64,000 nt of DNA. Origin: Bretschneidera sinensis. Taxonomy: Eukaryota; Streptophyta; Magnoliopsida; Brassicales; Akaniaceae. Positions 42,171 to 53,365 of this stretch are shown piece after piece. The position numbers were made by a program, and so were the translations under genes. Each line of letters begins with the position of its first letter. Positions within the stretch are counted from its first letter, which is position 1. The stretch covers positions 40,900,620 to 40,964,619 of the forward strand of contig CM043700.1 in the NCBI GenBank assembly GCA_023935145.1, written 5' to 3'. Below the pieces are notes generated by a model. That model saw only the letters and a list, made by a program, of their open reading frames with translations, did no database searches and was not told the origin of the DNA.

Positions 42171-45100
42171 ATGTACAAGACGAAGCTGCAAGAGATTTGC
42201 CAGCAGAGGAAATGGGGACTGCCAAAATACAGCGGCATGAAAGATGGACCAGATCACAATCCTCGCTTCAAAGCTTCCGTCTTCGTCAATGGTGTCTCCT
42301 TTGATTCTCCATTCTCAGCCAAATCTTCCAAGGAAGCCCATAATCTCGCCGCCCAGCTCGCCTTCCTCCACTTCACTTCTCCATCTCCGCCTCCACTTTC
42401 AAGTAAATTTCCATCTTCACAATTTCAAATTTATATGTATGTGTATATATTTGTAGTATTATCTTTTAAGTTATGATTGGTTGAGAGGAGGGAGGAGGGA
42501 GTGGAGAAAATAGTGATTTCTATCCTTTGGTAAGAAAAAAGAGAGGAAACAAGAATGGAATGATAGGAGAATGAAAACTAAAATAAATTATTTTTTATTT
42601 TCTTTTTATTCTTCCCTAATATTTTTCATCCTCTCCTTCCTCCTTCCTCCTTCCTTTCACTTTTCCTCAGAACCAATAAGAGTCTTAGACTGACATATTG
42701 AAAATGATTGTACAAAACTACCCTTCTCATTTTTAGTGCTTGTTCTTTTGTTGCTTTGGCTCTAATATTTTGTGATCGATCAATATGCCAGCCTATATTT
42801 CAACTGAAATTAGTATTCTATATAGTAAGTACTATTTAGGATTTATAAGAATCATATCTTGCAGAAAGAAGTTTGTGTTCTGGTTGCTTAGAGGAGAAGT
42901 TACTGTGTCAGCTTGTGAGATTGCAATTGTTTTATAGTATTGTTTGATCTTTGACCTGTGAGGAAGATTCTATATTAGGGGTTTTTTGTGATCATTGCAT
43001 TAATGGGGTAGATTTATATTGCATAGTAAATGTTTTTGAATTGGTTCATTCTACAAGGGCTTGTTTGGTTGTTTTATTGAGGTGGTGTGTCTAGATTAAG
43101 GTACAGATTCATTGTGTTCAAGAGGGCAATTAAAAGAGTTGGAGCTATTGCTACAAGGTGATTGATTTGATATAATAATTTTGAGGAATTGGTAAAATCC
43201 CCTGTTTCAGAGTTCTTGTGATGATGCGAGTCAACCTTGAATTGCCTATATTTGTGGTTTTGGTTCAAGAAGTAATTGCCTATATATATATATATATATA
43301 TATATGAAACAGAGTGAGCCAATTGAATTTATATGAAACCATTTGATGCTGATGTGTTTTCTAGATGCAATTAGAGCTCTAGACCAGTTTGATCTTATGT
43401 TTAATGGCATAGGCATTTTTTAATTGGAACAGTTTTCACAGTATGTTCTTTTTTTTTATTATTTATTTTGATGGAAAAGTTTTCTCAAATATGGAGGCCA
43501 TCATTGATTTTTCTGTTTTCTTTTGGTGCAAGGGGATTAAATATGTTCTGAACATTAGAAATGCCTTGATTTCTTAGCAAAGGAAGCACAGAGGAAGCCC
43601 GAAAGTGGTATTTGTCTCTTAGAGTAGTAGTTTTAATGAAACCGTTGCAGCTTTACATGGTTTCTTATGCTTTTACTACTAATTATCCATCTCCACCTTT
43701 AACCATCAATTGCTTCAATCAAAAACTTCATTTAGAATACCATTGAGTTTCTATTACATTTCCTTTAATATAACATTACTGTCATTATTGTTCAGGTTCC
43801 TCGATGTCAAGTGCTCAATCAAAAGCTGAAGAACCAAAGATTGCAGAAACATCTGAGGGTCTTGAGACTCACCTAAAAGCCTCTGGTGTTGCAGGTAGTG
43901 AGAAAATCATTAACTACTGATTTCTTTAGTAATTACAACGTTTTTTAAATCTGACGTAATAGTGATGTAGCTCTTTCTTGCATAATCTTAGTAATTTACA
44001 GCCTACACATACTTTTCACAACATAATACCTCAAAAGACCAAAATTTACCCATTTTATTTTTTTGTTAAAAACTTCCAATATAATTGATTTCAGTATAAT
44101 ATAAACTGGCTACTCTTTGAGCTCTGGCAAAGTGAAACTATAATCTTTTTATAAAACCAGTCTGCTTCAATGTTGAAAAACTAATTTCATAATGTTATGA
44201 AATGGAAAGAAGAAGAAGAAGAGTTCTTCTATCAGGCTTCAAAGATAATAGCATTTTGATTTGCTTTCACTCAAACAAGCAATGTGTAAGCAAATCAAAG
44301 TTCAGTTATGGGTGGATAATTTTAATGATATCTATAAGCTACATTAATAATTCGAATGCCATAGAATTGTTGTCTGATATATGGATGGATTTTGAACTTG
44401 TGAGTCACTTGTCCACTGTGGCATTGTTAGTCATTGTTGAAGCGTGTTTCATGAAGAGAGTTCTACAGATACCTATTTCTAGAGACATTCAACTTAGGCA
44501 AGACTGTTTTGCAATGTGACCAATTGAAGTGTGTTTTCACCTTGTTTCCTGTTCATCAAGTCTTGTTCTGAATTATCGGGCAGTAAATGTTTAAAGACAT
44601 AGTTCTTCACAATTTCAGAGCTGCATGACATTGTGATAGCAGAGCTGCATGACATTGTGATAGCCTGTATCATGTAACTCTCAAATTATACAAAATTAAA
44701 TTTATTATACTGCTTTTCATGCTTTCATTGTGATGTTTACTTCTCATATGATATGTCATATCTCTCTCACTATATTTGCATGAATGTTGTCTTTGTAAAC
44801 CGTCTAACTATCCAATCTTTCTTATAGATGTACAAAGTCAATACAAAAGTCAGCTGCAAAATTATGCTCAATGGAAAAAGCTTGATTCACCATTGTATTC
44901 TAGTTTGAGTGAGGGTCCAGCTCATGCCCTTCACTTCAAGGCTACAGTTACAGTTGATGGACGTACCTTCACGAGCCCGGACTTCTTTAAAACTTCAAAG
45001 GAAGCAGAGTGTGCTGCTGCAAAAACTGCCTTATTGTCTTTGTCGTTTGATAGCTTTCAAGGGGCAAGTTCCCGAGACTGATTCCTGTCATTTTGCTCGT

Positions 45101-48100
45101 GTTATTGTCATTATTATCAATTTTTTTGGGAGATGAGGATGATAATACGCTTTATATGAGCTCGCATGTGAATGCCTGTATTTAAATTTATGCTCCATGA
45201 ATAGATGTCAGCGACTAATATTATCCATTTTCCAGGATGACTCTGGCTTTTACAAGAATCTCTTGCAGGAGTTAACTCAGAGAGAAGATCTTTCGATTCC
45301 AGTATATAGGACAATAAAATGTGGTGTACCTCACATGCCAACATTTTTTTCAAGAGTGGAAGTAGAAGGAGAGGTATTTTATGGGAAAGCAGGGAAATCC
45401 AAGAAAGAGGCAGAGGCAAAAGTTGCAAAGGTTACTTACGCAGTTCTAAAAGAGCGTAAGTCAGTTGCACCTTCCTATTTTGAGATTAATGACATTAATA
45501 TCTTTTCAAGTGCAAGATTATATCTGTTTCTTTTTAGTTTCTATGCCAATTTATATATTTCTAAGTTATGTTCTGTTAAGGTTTAAGAGAGGAAGTGAAA
45601 CAATACAAAAAAGAGAATTGTATTGAATGGTGTGATTTACTTACAAGTGAGCTATCCTATTTATAGGAGCCAATAAGAGAGCCAAAGATATACACAACCA
45701 ATGTGGGATTAAACTAACTAAGCAATAACTATGCTATACATAATCTAACAGCCCCCCTCAAACTCAAGGTGGAATATGAGAAACCAACTTGAGTTTGAAA
45801 ACAAGATCACGAAAACGCCCTGGAGGATGTGACTTGGTAAAGATGTCTGCGAGCTGATCCTTGGATGTGACAGAATGAAGCTGTAGGGAACCTTGAAGGA
45901 GATGATGACGGACAAAATGACAATCAATCTCAATATGTTTGGTCCGTTCATGAAACACATCATTATGAGCAATCTGAATAGCACTTCTATTGTCACAGTA
46001 TACAGGAGTGGCAGCAGAAAGTGATACACCCATATCTTGTAACAACCATCGTAACCAAAGAAGCTCAGAGGTGGTGTCAGCTAAAGCACGATATTCTGCC
46101 TCTGTACTAGATCGAGCAACAACAGTTTGTTTCTTACTACGCCAAGGGATAAGAGAGGTGCCAAGTAGGAAACAATAACCGGTGGTAGAACGACGATCTG
46201 TAGGATCACCTGCCCAATCTGCATCGGTATAAGCACACAACTGAAGAGGAGACTGAGAGGAGAAAAAGAGCCCATGAAACAATGTCCCCTTTAGGTAACG
46301 AAGGATGCGAAGAACAGCAGCAAAATGAGTAGAGCGAGGAGCAGCCATAAACTGACTCACCTGATGGACAGCATACGAGATATCAGGTCGAGTAACAGTA
46401 AGGTAGACAAGACTGCCAACCAAATGTCAATATAAAGTAAAATCACGAAGAAGTTCGCCATCATGGGGTGTAAGACGAGTATTAAGCTCAGTTGGTGTGT
46501 CAACAACCTTACTGTCTGTGAGATTTGCCCGAGAAAGCATATCAGAGATATATTTGGCTTGTGTCAAATAATAACCATCAGAAGAAGATGAAATCTCAAG
46601 ACCAAGAAAATAGCTGAGAGGACCAAGATCTTTCATCTCAAAATGTTGATTGAGAAACTGTTTAAGTTCCTGAATACCAATGGGATCATCCCCGGTGATA
46701 ATCATGTCGTCAACATATAACAGAAGAAGTATGATGCCCCGGTTTGTGCGGCGAACAAACAAAGCTGAATCATAGGAGCTGATGGAATATCCAAGGCTAG
46801 ACAAAGTGTTGCTAAACTTAGCAAACCATGCTCGAGGAGCCTGCTTAAGTCCATATAGAGCTCGACGAAGACGACATACCTTGTTTGTTGGATTAGATAG
46901 TCCGGGAGGTGGTTGCATATAGACTTCTTCATTAAGATCACCATTAAGGAATGCATTTTTAACATCCATTTGAAAAAGTGACCAATGGCGAGAGGCTGCA
47001 ACAGCTAGCAAAGCACGCACAGAAGATAGACGAGCAACTGGAGCAAAGGTCTCCTCATAGTCCACACCATACTCCTGAGTAAAACCCCTGGCAACAAGTC
47101 GAGCCTTATACCTGTCAACAGTACCATCTGAACAAGTCTTAATTTTGTAAACCCATTTACTGCCAATCACAGACTTTCCAGGAGGCAAGTCAACCAAATC
47201 CCATGTATTATTCTTGTGTAAAGCATCAAGTTCCTCTTTCATCGCAGTCTGCCAAAAAGGGTTAGTGGAAGCCTCACGATAGGAGTAGGGCTCATGTAAA
47301 GTAGCTAAAGCATGAAAGCAATGAAAATTCTGGAGATGGGATGGAAGAGATCTTACTCTGGTGGATCGGCGAAGGTCTGGAGAGGAAGTGTGAACATGAT
47401 CCTCATACGTAACAGACCCTGGGGGCTCAGGCGAAGCGACGTCGAGAGTATCAGGTGGAGTGGAATCAAGAGTATTAGGTGAGGGAGACTCGGGCAAGAC
47501 ATTACTAGTGTGAGGTGAGGGAGACTCGGGCAAGACATTACTAGTGTGAGGTGAGGGAGACTCGGGCAAGACATCACTAGTGTGAGTAGGAGAAATAGGA
47601 GGCTCCATAAGTGTGGTAAAAAGAGGAAAAGATGGCATGCTGAATTTGCCAATTTCATGAAATAGTCTATGCTCCCAGAAAACTACATGACGGGAAATAC
47701 AAAGACGACGAGACACAGGATCATAACACCGATAGCCTTTTTGTTCAATTCCATATCCAAGAAAGCAACACATCCGAGAACGAGGCTCAAGTTTGGTGCG
47801 CTCATGAGGTTGGAGTAAAACAAAACAAGCAGAACCAAACACACGAAGATGGTGGTATGAGGGAACATAGCCAAACAACCGCTCGTAAGGAGTGCAATTA
47901 TCAAGGATAGGGGTAGGCAACCTATTGATCGTGTAGATAGCCGTTAGAGTGGCTTCACCCCAAAATGGGGTAGGAACAGATGTGGAAATGAGGAGGGCTA
48001 GAACAGTGTCTAAAATGTGCCTAAGTTTACGTTCAGCTCGACCATTTTGTTGTGAAGTGCCAGGACATGACAAGTGAGGAACAGTGCCATAACTTTTTAT

Positions 48101-51100
48101 GATGTCTTTAAAAGCATGTTGAGTATATTCTAAAGCATTATCAGAACGAAAAGCTTTGATAGGTTTTGAAAATTGGGTTTCAATCATTTTAGCAAAAGTA
48201 CGATAAATATCCAATAATTCAGAACGAGATTTCATTAAAAATACCCAAGTGTAATGAGAGAAATCATCAACAAAAATTACAAGGTAGCGTGAACCACTCA
48301 TACTAGCAACGGGAGAAGGTCCCCAAACATCAGAATGAATTAAATCAAACGAAGCAGTAGCATGAGACTCACTATTATTAAAAGGCAAAGCCGGCTGTTT
48401 TCCAAGTTGACACGAAATACAATCAAAAGAACTTTTAGACACTGACCCTAACAACCCCTTTGAAGCTAAAAGTTGTACCCGAGATGCAGATGCATGACTA
48501 AGACGTGAATGCCAAAGTGCAAGGGATGGTGGTGACAAGGAGGCAGCAGCAGAGACGTTAGAGGCAGGAAGGTTGGGCAGGTGTAAGGATGAGAGTTCGA
48601 ACATGCGCCCAATTCTACGCCCGATCCCAAGGGTCTGACCAGTACGATGATCCTGCACATTCACACCAGAAAAGTCAAAGATAATTCTATATCCAAGTTC
48701 ACATATTTGCCCAACGGAAAGAAGATTATAAGATAATTCTGGCACATGAAAAACTTCAGGAATAGAAAGAGAACGACTATTGATGGTGCCTATAGTTTTA
48801 ACAGTCATAGTGGAGCCATCAGCTGTGCGAATGAATGAGGAATGAGGCGAAGGTGCAGATGTAGTAAATGAAGTTGGGAAAGGTGTCATATGGTTGCAAC
48901 AAGCGGAATTAAAAAGCCAAGAGGCAGAATTACCTGGCAGGACTGAGAGGGCAGAGGAAGATGCATTACCAGAACGAGACTGGATGACCTGATTAACTAT
49001 TGCCTCGAAGTCAGTTGCAGATAAGGTGACAGTAGAACCTGATTACCCGTTAGAGAGTGCAACTGAAGATGAAGCTGTAGTCGCAGATGGATATGGAACA
49101 ACTGTAGAGAGAGTGCTCTCAGGATGAGCAACTGCTGCAGTGGGAGCATTGGATCTTCCCCTTTGCCAACATTTATCAATAGTGTGCCCTCGACGTTTAC
49201 AAAAACGACAGAAATTGTTGTCACGAGGCTTAGGAGAAGGTCGAGGAGCACCAAACCTGTCAGAATGCTTTGGCTGAAATGATGAAGAACTAGATAATGG
49301 AGCAGCCAACACTAAAGGACTATGTTGAGAGTGCATAGTCTGTGATCTGCTTTCTGCACGAACAAGTTCAAATATAGCATTGTCCAAAGTAGGGAGAGGA
49401 GAGCGATGTAAAAGTTGCACACGAATAGGCTCAAAATCATCACGTAATGCCATAAGAAAATGGTGAAGACGATGTTGATCCCTTCGTTCAGCATACATTT
49501 TGGCATCTGTAGGATCCTTCCAAATAGGATCAGAGAGATCAATTTGATTCCATAAGAATTGCATGCGAGCAAGAAAATCATTAATACTCTGCCCCGGTTC
49601 TTGCTTCAGGCAGAAGAGCTCAAACAGGAGCTGATATTCTCGAGCACCATCAACAACAGAATAACGAGAAGCAAGCATATCCCAAGCACCCTTAGCTTCA
49701 TCAAAGCTACCAAATAGGGCAGAAATAGATGGAATAGTAGTATTACGAAACCATGTGAGAATTTGATGATGATTACTTTCCCAATCAATGAGACGAGTGA
49801 AAAAAGCATCATTAGTTTCAGTAGCCCCTTTAACTAACTTCTCGACAATACCAACCACGTAAGACCAAAGCTTACGACTTTTGAGGAAACTTCGCATAGA
49901 TTGAGACCAAACAATATAGTTTGTACCATCCAATACAGACTGAACATGACGAAAAATATCTTTTTCTGCCATCTGGTCAAATCTGGTTGTCGGTCAACGG
50001 TCAACGGTCAATAGTTGAATAGTGACGTCGATGGAGCAGCGGCTGAGATGACGTCGATGGAGAATGAGACTCCGACTATAGTGGTGACCCGACAGACATG
50101 AAAAGGATATTCAAGAAGTTTTTCTGATGTGAAGGATCCACTAATAGTGGCAATCACAGAGCATACTCAACTCTTAATATACCGACAACCTTAAAGAAGT
50201 TTTTCTGATGTGAAAGATCCACTAATAGTGGCAATCACAGAGCATACTCAACTTTTAATATACCGAGAACCACGAAGGCTCTGATACCATGTTAAGGTTT
50301 AAGAGAGGAAGTGAGACAATACAAAGAAGAGAATTGTATTGAATGGTGTGATTTACTTACAAGTGAGCTATCCTATTTATAGGAGCCAATAAGAGAGCCA
50401 AAGATATACACAACCAATGTGGGATTAAACTAACTAAGCAATAACTATGCTACACATAATCTAACATGTTCAATTAGGAGCATTTCCTTCATCTGCTTTA
50501 AAAGGGTGACTTCTTTTTATTAATGACTTTTTGGTGCCCTTCACCAGGCTGTGCATCTATTTAGGAACTATTTTCTAAACTATGTTTTGAAAATTCATGA
50601 AGAATTTTTTTTCCTTTCGATCAATAGTGAGTTGATACTACATATGGCTAAAGGATATGAAGCTATCTCTTAGCCTAGAGCATAAGCCCTAAATTCTCAC
50701 CTAGTCTGTGATATGGACAAAGATGATCATATGTTAAAATGATGCAAAATGGAGAAACTGAATTTTCAACCTAGAGATCCAAATACAGAATTAAGTGATT
50801 CGAAAACATTTTTATGATGACTCAGAGGGAGAAATGCTCTGGAGTATGTGCTTCAAATTAATATTCTTTTAGGCAGTTCAATCATATGTATGAAATGAAG
50901 TTAAAATTTGATTTTTTGATTTCTGTCCCTTAGTTGCTTTGAATTGCTATTATGTCTGTTATTGGTTCCAAGTTTTTCATTTTCTCACTGTATTGCATGA
51001 CTGGATGCAACAATATCTCTGTTGAAATTGTTTACTGTTGTGACCTGACCTAAGCATTAATACCAGGATGGTGTTGAGCAGCATGAGAGGCACGCTTTGT

Positions 51101-51853
51101 AAACTCCATTGCTTGAAAGTATTGACAAGTTGTGTTTCCTGCTTAGGTTCCCTGAATCGGATCATGGGAATTGCTCCCTCTAATCTTGTGGCAGAAGAAT
51201 CAACAAAATCTTCTCCTAGCCCAAACTTATCTATCAGTGTTGAATCACAGAACCTCAAATGTGAGTCCCAACTGGTTTCATCTCCAGACATTACAAGCAA
51301 TGAACATGCTGAAGATATTAAAAGTAAAAGAATTCCTACTCCAATCTTTATAGATTCTTCATATGTTATTTGCACGTCTTATATTGGCATTGACCTAAAA
51401 ATCACACTCATATCCTTTTTTCTTTTCTTTTCTTTTTTATATCTATGTAACATTGTTTGTACAGATGAAGTTGAAGAAGTAAATTCAGCCAATATAACAA
51501 CCAATTCCAAAGCTGCATCTGAGGACTCTTTGCCATCTTCTACTGTACCCTGTTTGGATAAAATGATTGGAAGCAAGGACTCATCTTCTTGTTCGCAATC
51601 TCTGCCTATATCACCGAAAGATAGCTCATTCTGCTCTCCTACATGGACTCATCAGGACGTGTTTGCTCCGTTAGTTTCAGAAACAACTGCTGGGAAGGCA
51701 GTTGGAACAGTGAGTTACTTGCTTTCTAACAGGGTAAGGGTGTATACATGTTTCCCTGACATTGCATTTCCCAAGAACATCACAGTGCTTCCTGTCAGCG
51801 ACAACAAGTGGGTGGCTGTGAGCTTGGAGTTCCCAAATGAAGAAGGCAATTAA
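42171..51853 (+). CDS. Double-stranded-RNA-binding protein with three dsRBDs (DRB family, DRB4/HYL1-like)
   Basis: Six exons: 42171-42402, 43796-43894, 44828-45063, 45236-45455, 51147-51323, 51465-51853. They give 450 aa in frame. dsRBD1 is residues 1-70 (MYKTKLQEICQQRKW...KDGPDHNPRFKASV), dsRBD2 about 112-183 (YKSQLQNYAQ...GPAHALHFKATV), dsRBD3 about 192-262 (FYKNLLQELTQRED). A Ser-rich linker follows, then a conserved-looking C-terminal motif (RVRVYTCFPDIAFPKN). Plant DRB proteins partner Dicer-like enzymes in small-RNA production. Which DRB clade this is cannot be settled here. I chose the ATG at 42171, which starts dsRBD1 directly as in relatives. Intron 3 begins GC instead of GT. Intron 4 is 5691 bp because a 4893-bp Copia element sits in it. 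Intron 5 is 141 bp with no stop, so its retention would add 47 residues. Confidence 0.88.
43281..43305. repeat. (TA)n microsatellite in intron 1 of the dsRNA-binding gene
   Basis: 25 bp of TA repeats inside the 1.4-kb first intron. Confidence 0.9.
45574..45750 (-). repeat. 3' LTR of full-length Copia element
   Basis: 177 bp, TGTTAAGG...TCTAACA. It contains the TATA-like CTATTTATAGG (+ strand 45656-45666). Differences from the other LTR are GAAAC/GAGAC, AAAAAAG/AAAGAAG and CTATAC/CTACAC. Confidence 0.95.
45764..49972 (-). pseudogene. Copia gag-pol polyprotein with two nonsense codons
   Basis: A single 1403-codon frame runs from ATG 49972 to the TGA at 45764-45766 and is broken only by TAA at 49043-49045 and TGA at 46424-46426. 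Domains in order: UBN2 gag, CCHC knuckle (CRFCKRRGHTIDKC), protease, integrase with its HHCC finger (LWHSRLSH...CISCQLGK) and DDE core (HSDVWGP, SDNALEY, QQNGRAERK), a linker of 12-residue repeats (PESPSPHTSNVL), RT with YVDDMIITGDD, and RNase H (YTDADWAGDP, RSSTEAEYRAL). The protease active-site Asp is Asn (FNSA, where the truncated copy has FDSA). The truncated copy has CGA where this one has TGA at 46424, so that stop is a CpG-type C-to-T change. It is unlikely to make active proteins itself. Confidence 0.9.
50290..50466 (-). repeat. 5' LTR of full-length Copia element
   Basis: 177 bp with TG...CA ends. The primer binding site follows directly on the inner side, without a spacer. Confidence 0.95.
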
Positions 51854-52793
51854 TTTGGTAGAGCTGCTTCTATCATTTTTCTCCCTTCTTCATATATGCT
51901 CTTTTCTTTTCTTCTCTTTAATATCAGACTGATATGCTCTTTCAAGTGACTATTCTCAATTAAATATTTCAACCGAACTAAATGTTTATTCATGCTAAAC
52001 AGCAATTAACTTGAAGACTCCTTGTGATAAGATTCTATTACTCCTGTGATTAAAGTCTAAAATAGAGCACAATAGAGAGTTATTTAATGGAGTTTTTGTA
52101 AAACTTATTTATGTGCTTGGATTAGTCTCTACATTGTTTTCTTCTTCTTCTTTTTGGGTTCATTGGAAGCCTAATCTATGGGCTACACAACGAGAGGTAA
52201 CCTTCTCCCATCTCTTATCCTCCAAATCCTTGGTGTGAGCGGAAATTGATCACGGGTCTCTTGTGCGACTAATAATTAAGCTACTTAGCACCCACTGTTA
52301 CATTGTTTTCTCTGGTGCCTTCTTTGTCTACCCCAATAAGATCAAAGCATTCGCTTGTATGGTTTATAAATGTCTTGACCTGTAAGATGTAACTATTACC
52401 AGGGCAGAATCAGTTGCATAGTAGTACATTACTGCGTGTAATGGTACACCTGCATTTACTTAAAATTCATAGAATTTCATTGTTATTTATTATAAGCCTT
52501 AATGAGCTTTCACTAGAATAATGGCAGCTCCCTTGCTACCAGTCTGGTGAAAATGTCATGGGTGGCATGAGTTTAATGATTAGAACATTTCCCTGCTGGC
52601 CCAGTTCTCGATCTTAGCATTTGGTGTCATCTAGTACTTTGAGGCCCGAGCTTTGCTTAAAACCTTTCGGATAGATTTTTCAGTAAAATTGTAGAGAGAG
52701 TGATCGAACCTAGGTCTCTTATATGGAGAACTTGGAAGTGACCACTAAGCAAAGAGACCTATGTCAACTTTTGGATAGTTTTTTCCTATTTAT
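51854..52793. other. 3' UTR of dsRNA-binding gene and intergenic DNA
   Basis: The T-rich 3' UTR probably ends within the first 200-300 bp. The remainder shows no gene. Phrases such as TGATCGAACCTAGGTCTCTT (near 52701) look like old dispersed repeat sequence, but I cannot name it. Confidence 0.4.
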
Positions 52794-52971
52794 ACTTAGA
52801 GATTATGTTTATTAGTTTGGTTATATTAGTCATTTGGTATTATCAATAAGGGTAGAATAGTCTTTGTTGTTTCCTATATAAACCCACATTTCTCTCTTGT
52901 AAATATTCATTATTGCAATCAAACCCTAGCTTCTATTTCTTCTTATCTCTTTACTCTCTTCGATTCTCACA
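52794..52971 (+). repeat. 5' LTR of decayed Copia element
   Basis: 178 bp. It begins ACTTAGAGATTATG where the 3' copy has TGTTAGAGATTATG and ends ATTCTCACA. The CCTATATAAACC promoter motif lies at about 52873-52884. Confidence 0.88.
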
Positions 52972-53365
52972 TGGTATCAGAGCAAGATCATGGAATATTT
53001 TATTGAAGATTCCATGGAAGAACTTTGCATCCCACCCATGCTCTTCGCGGATCCAACTCTGCGGTGAGTTCCTAAAATTTTTTTTGGGTACTGTTCACGA
53101 TGAGCATGATCTGCTTACAATAAAGAGTTCAAAGTCTGTGAATCTGTCGATCTGGAGGTATTTCGCACATAGATTTGAGGAATTTAGATATTTGAGGGTT
53201 TTTTGCACATCCTTTTCGCAAGCAGATCTAGAGCAATTTGAGGGATTTCATCAGTAGACTCGAAGATTTGCACTCGTTTTGGAGGTTTGCTCAATTAGTA
53301 TCTCTGTTTGCTTTGTTTTATTTGCACTATATTTCAGTATTTTGTGGTTCATCTGTTAGTTAATA

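Larger units (their letters stand above)
45574..50466 (-). mobile_element. Full-length Ty1/Copia retrotransposon in an intron
   Basis: 4893 bp, antisense to the host gene. The LTRs are 45574-45750 and 50290-50466, flanked by a perfect 5-bp target duplication TGTTC (45569-45573 and 50467-50471). Minus-strand order is 5' LTR, primer site at 50277-50289 (TGGTATCAGAGCC), leader with two 81-bp repeats (about 50113-50275), gag-protease-integrase-RT-RNase H (49972 to 45764), polypurine tract at 45751-45765 and 3' LTR. The integrase-before-RT order is diagnostic of Copia. The LTRs differ at three sites in 177 bp (1.7%), so the insertion is young. Confidence 0.97.

Noticed and set aside
44202..44519. 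A 105-codon frame inside intron 2 of the dsRNA-binding gene
   Set aside because: Not in phase with splice sites of the flanking exons and without domain similarity. The exons join in frame without it.
51068..51146. Start of a continuous frame before exon 5 of the dsRNA-binding gene
   Set aside because: Exon 4 joins in frame to the acceptor at 51146/51147, so the upstream part is intron.
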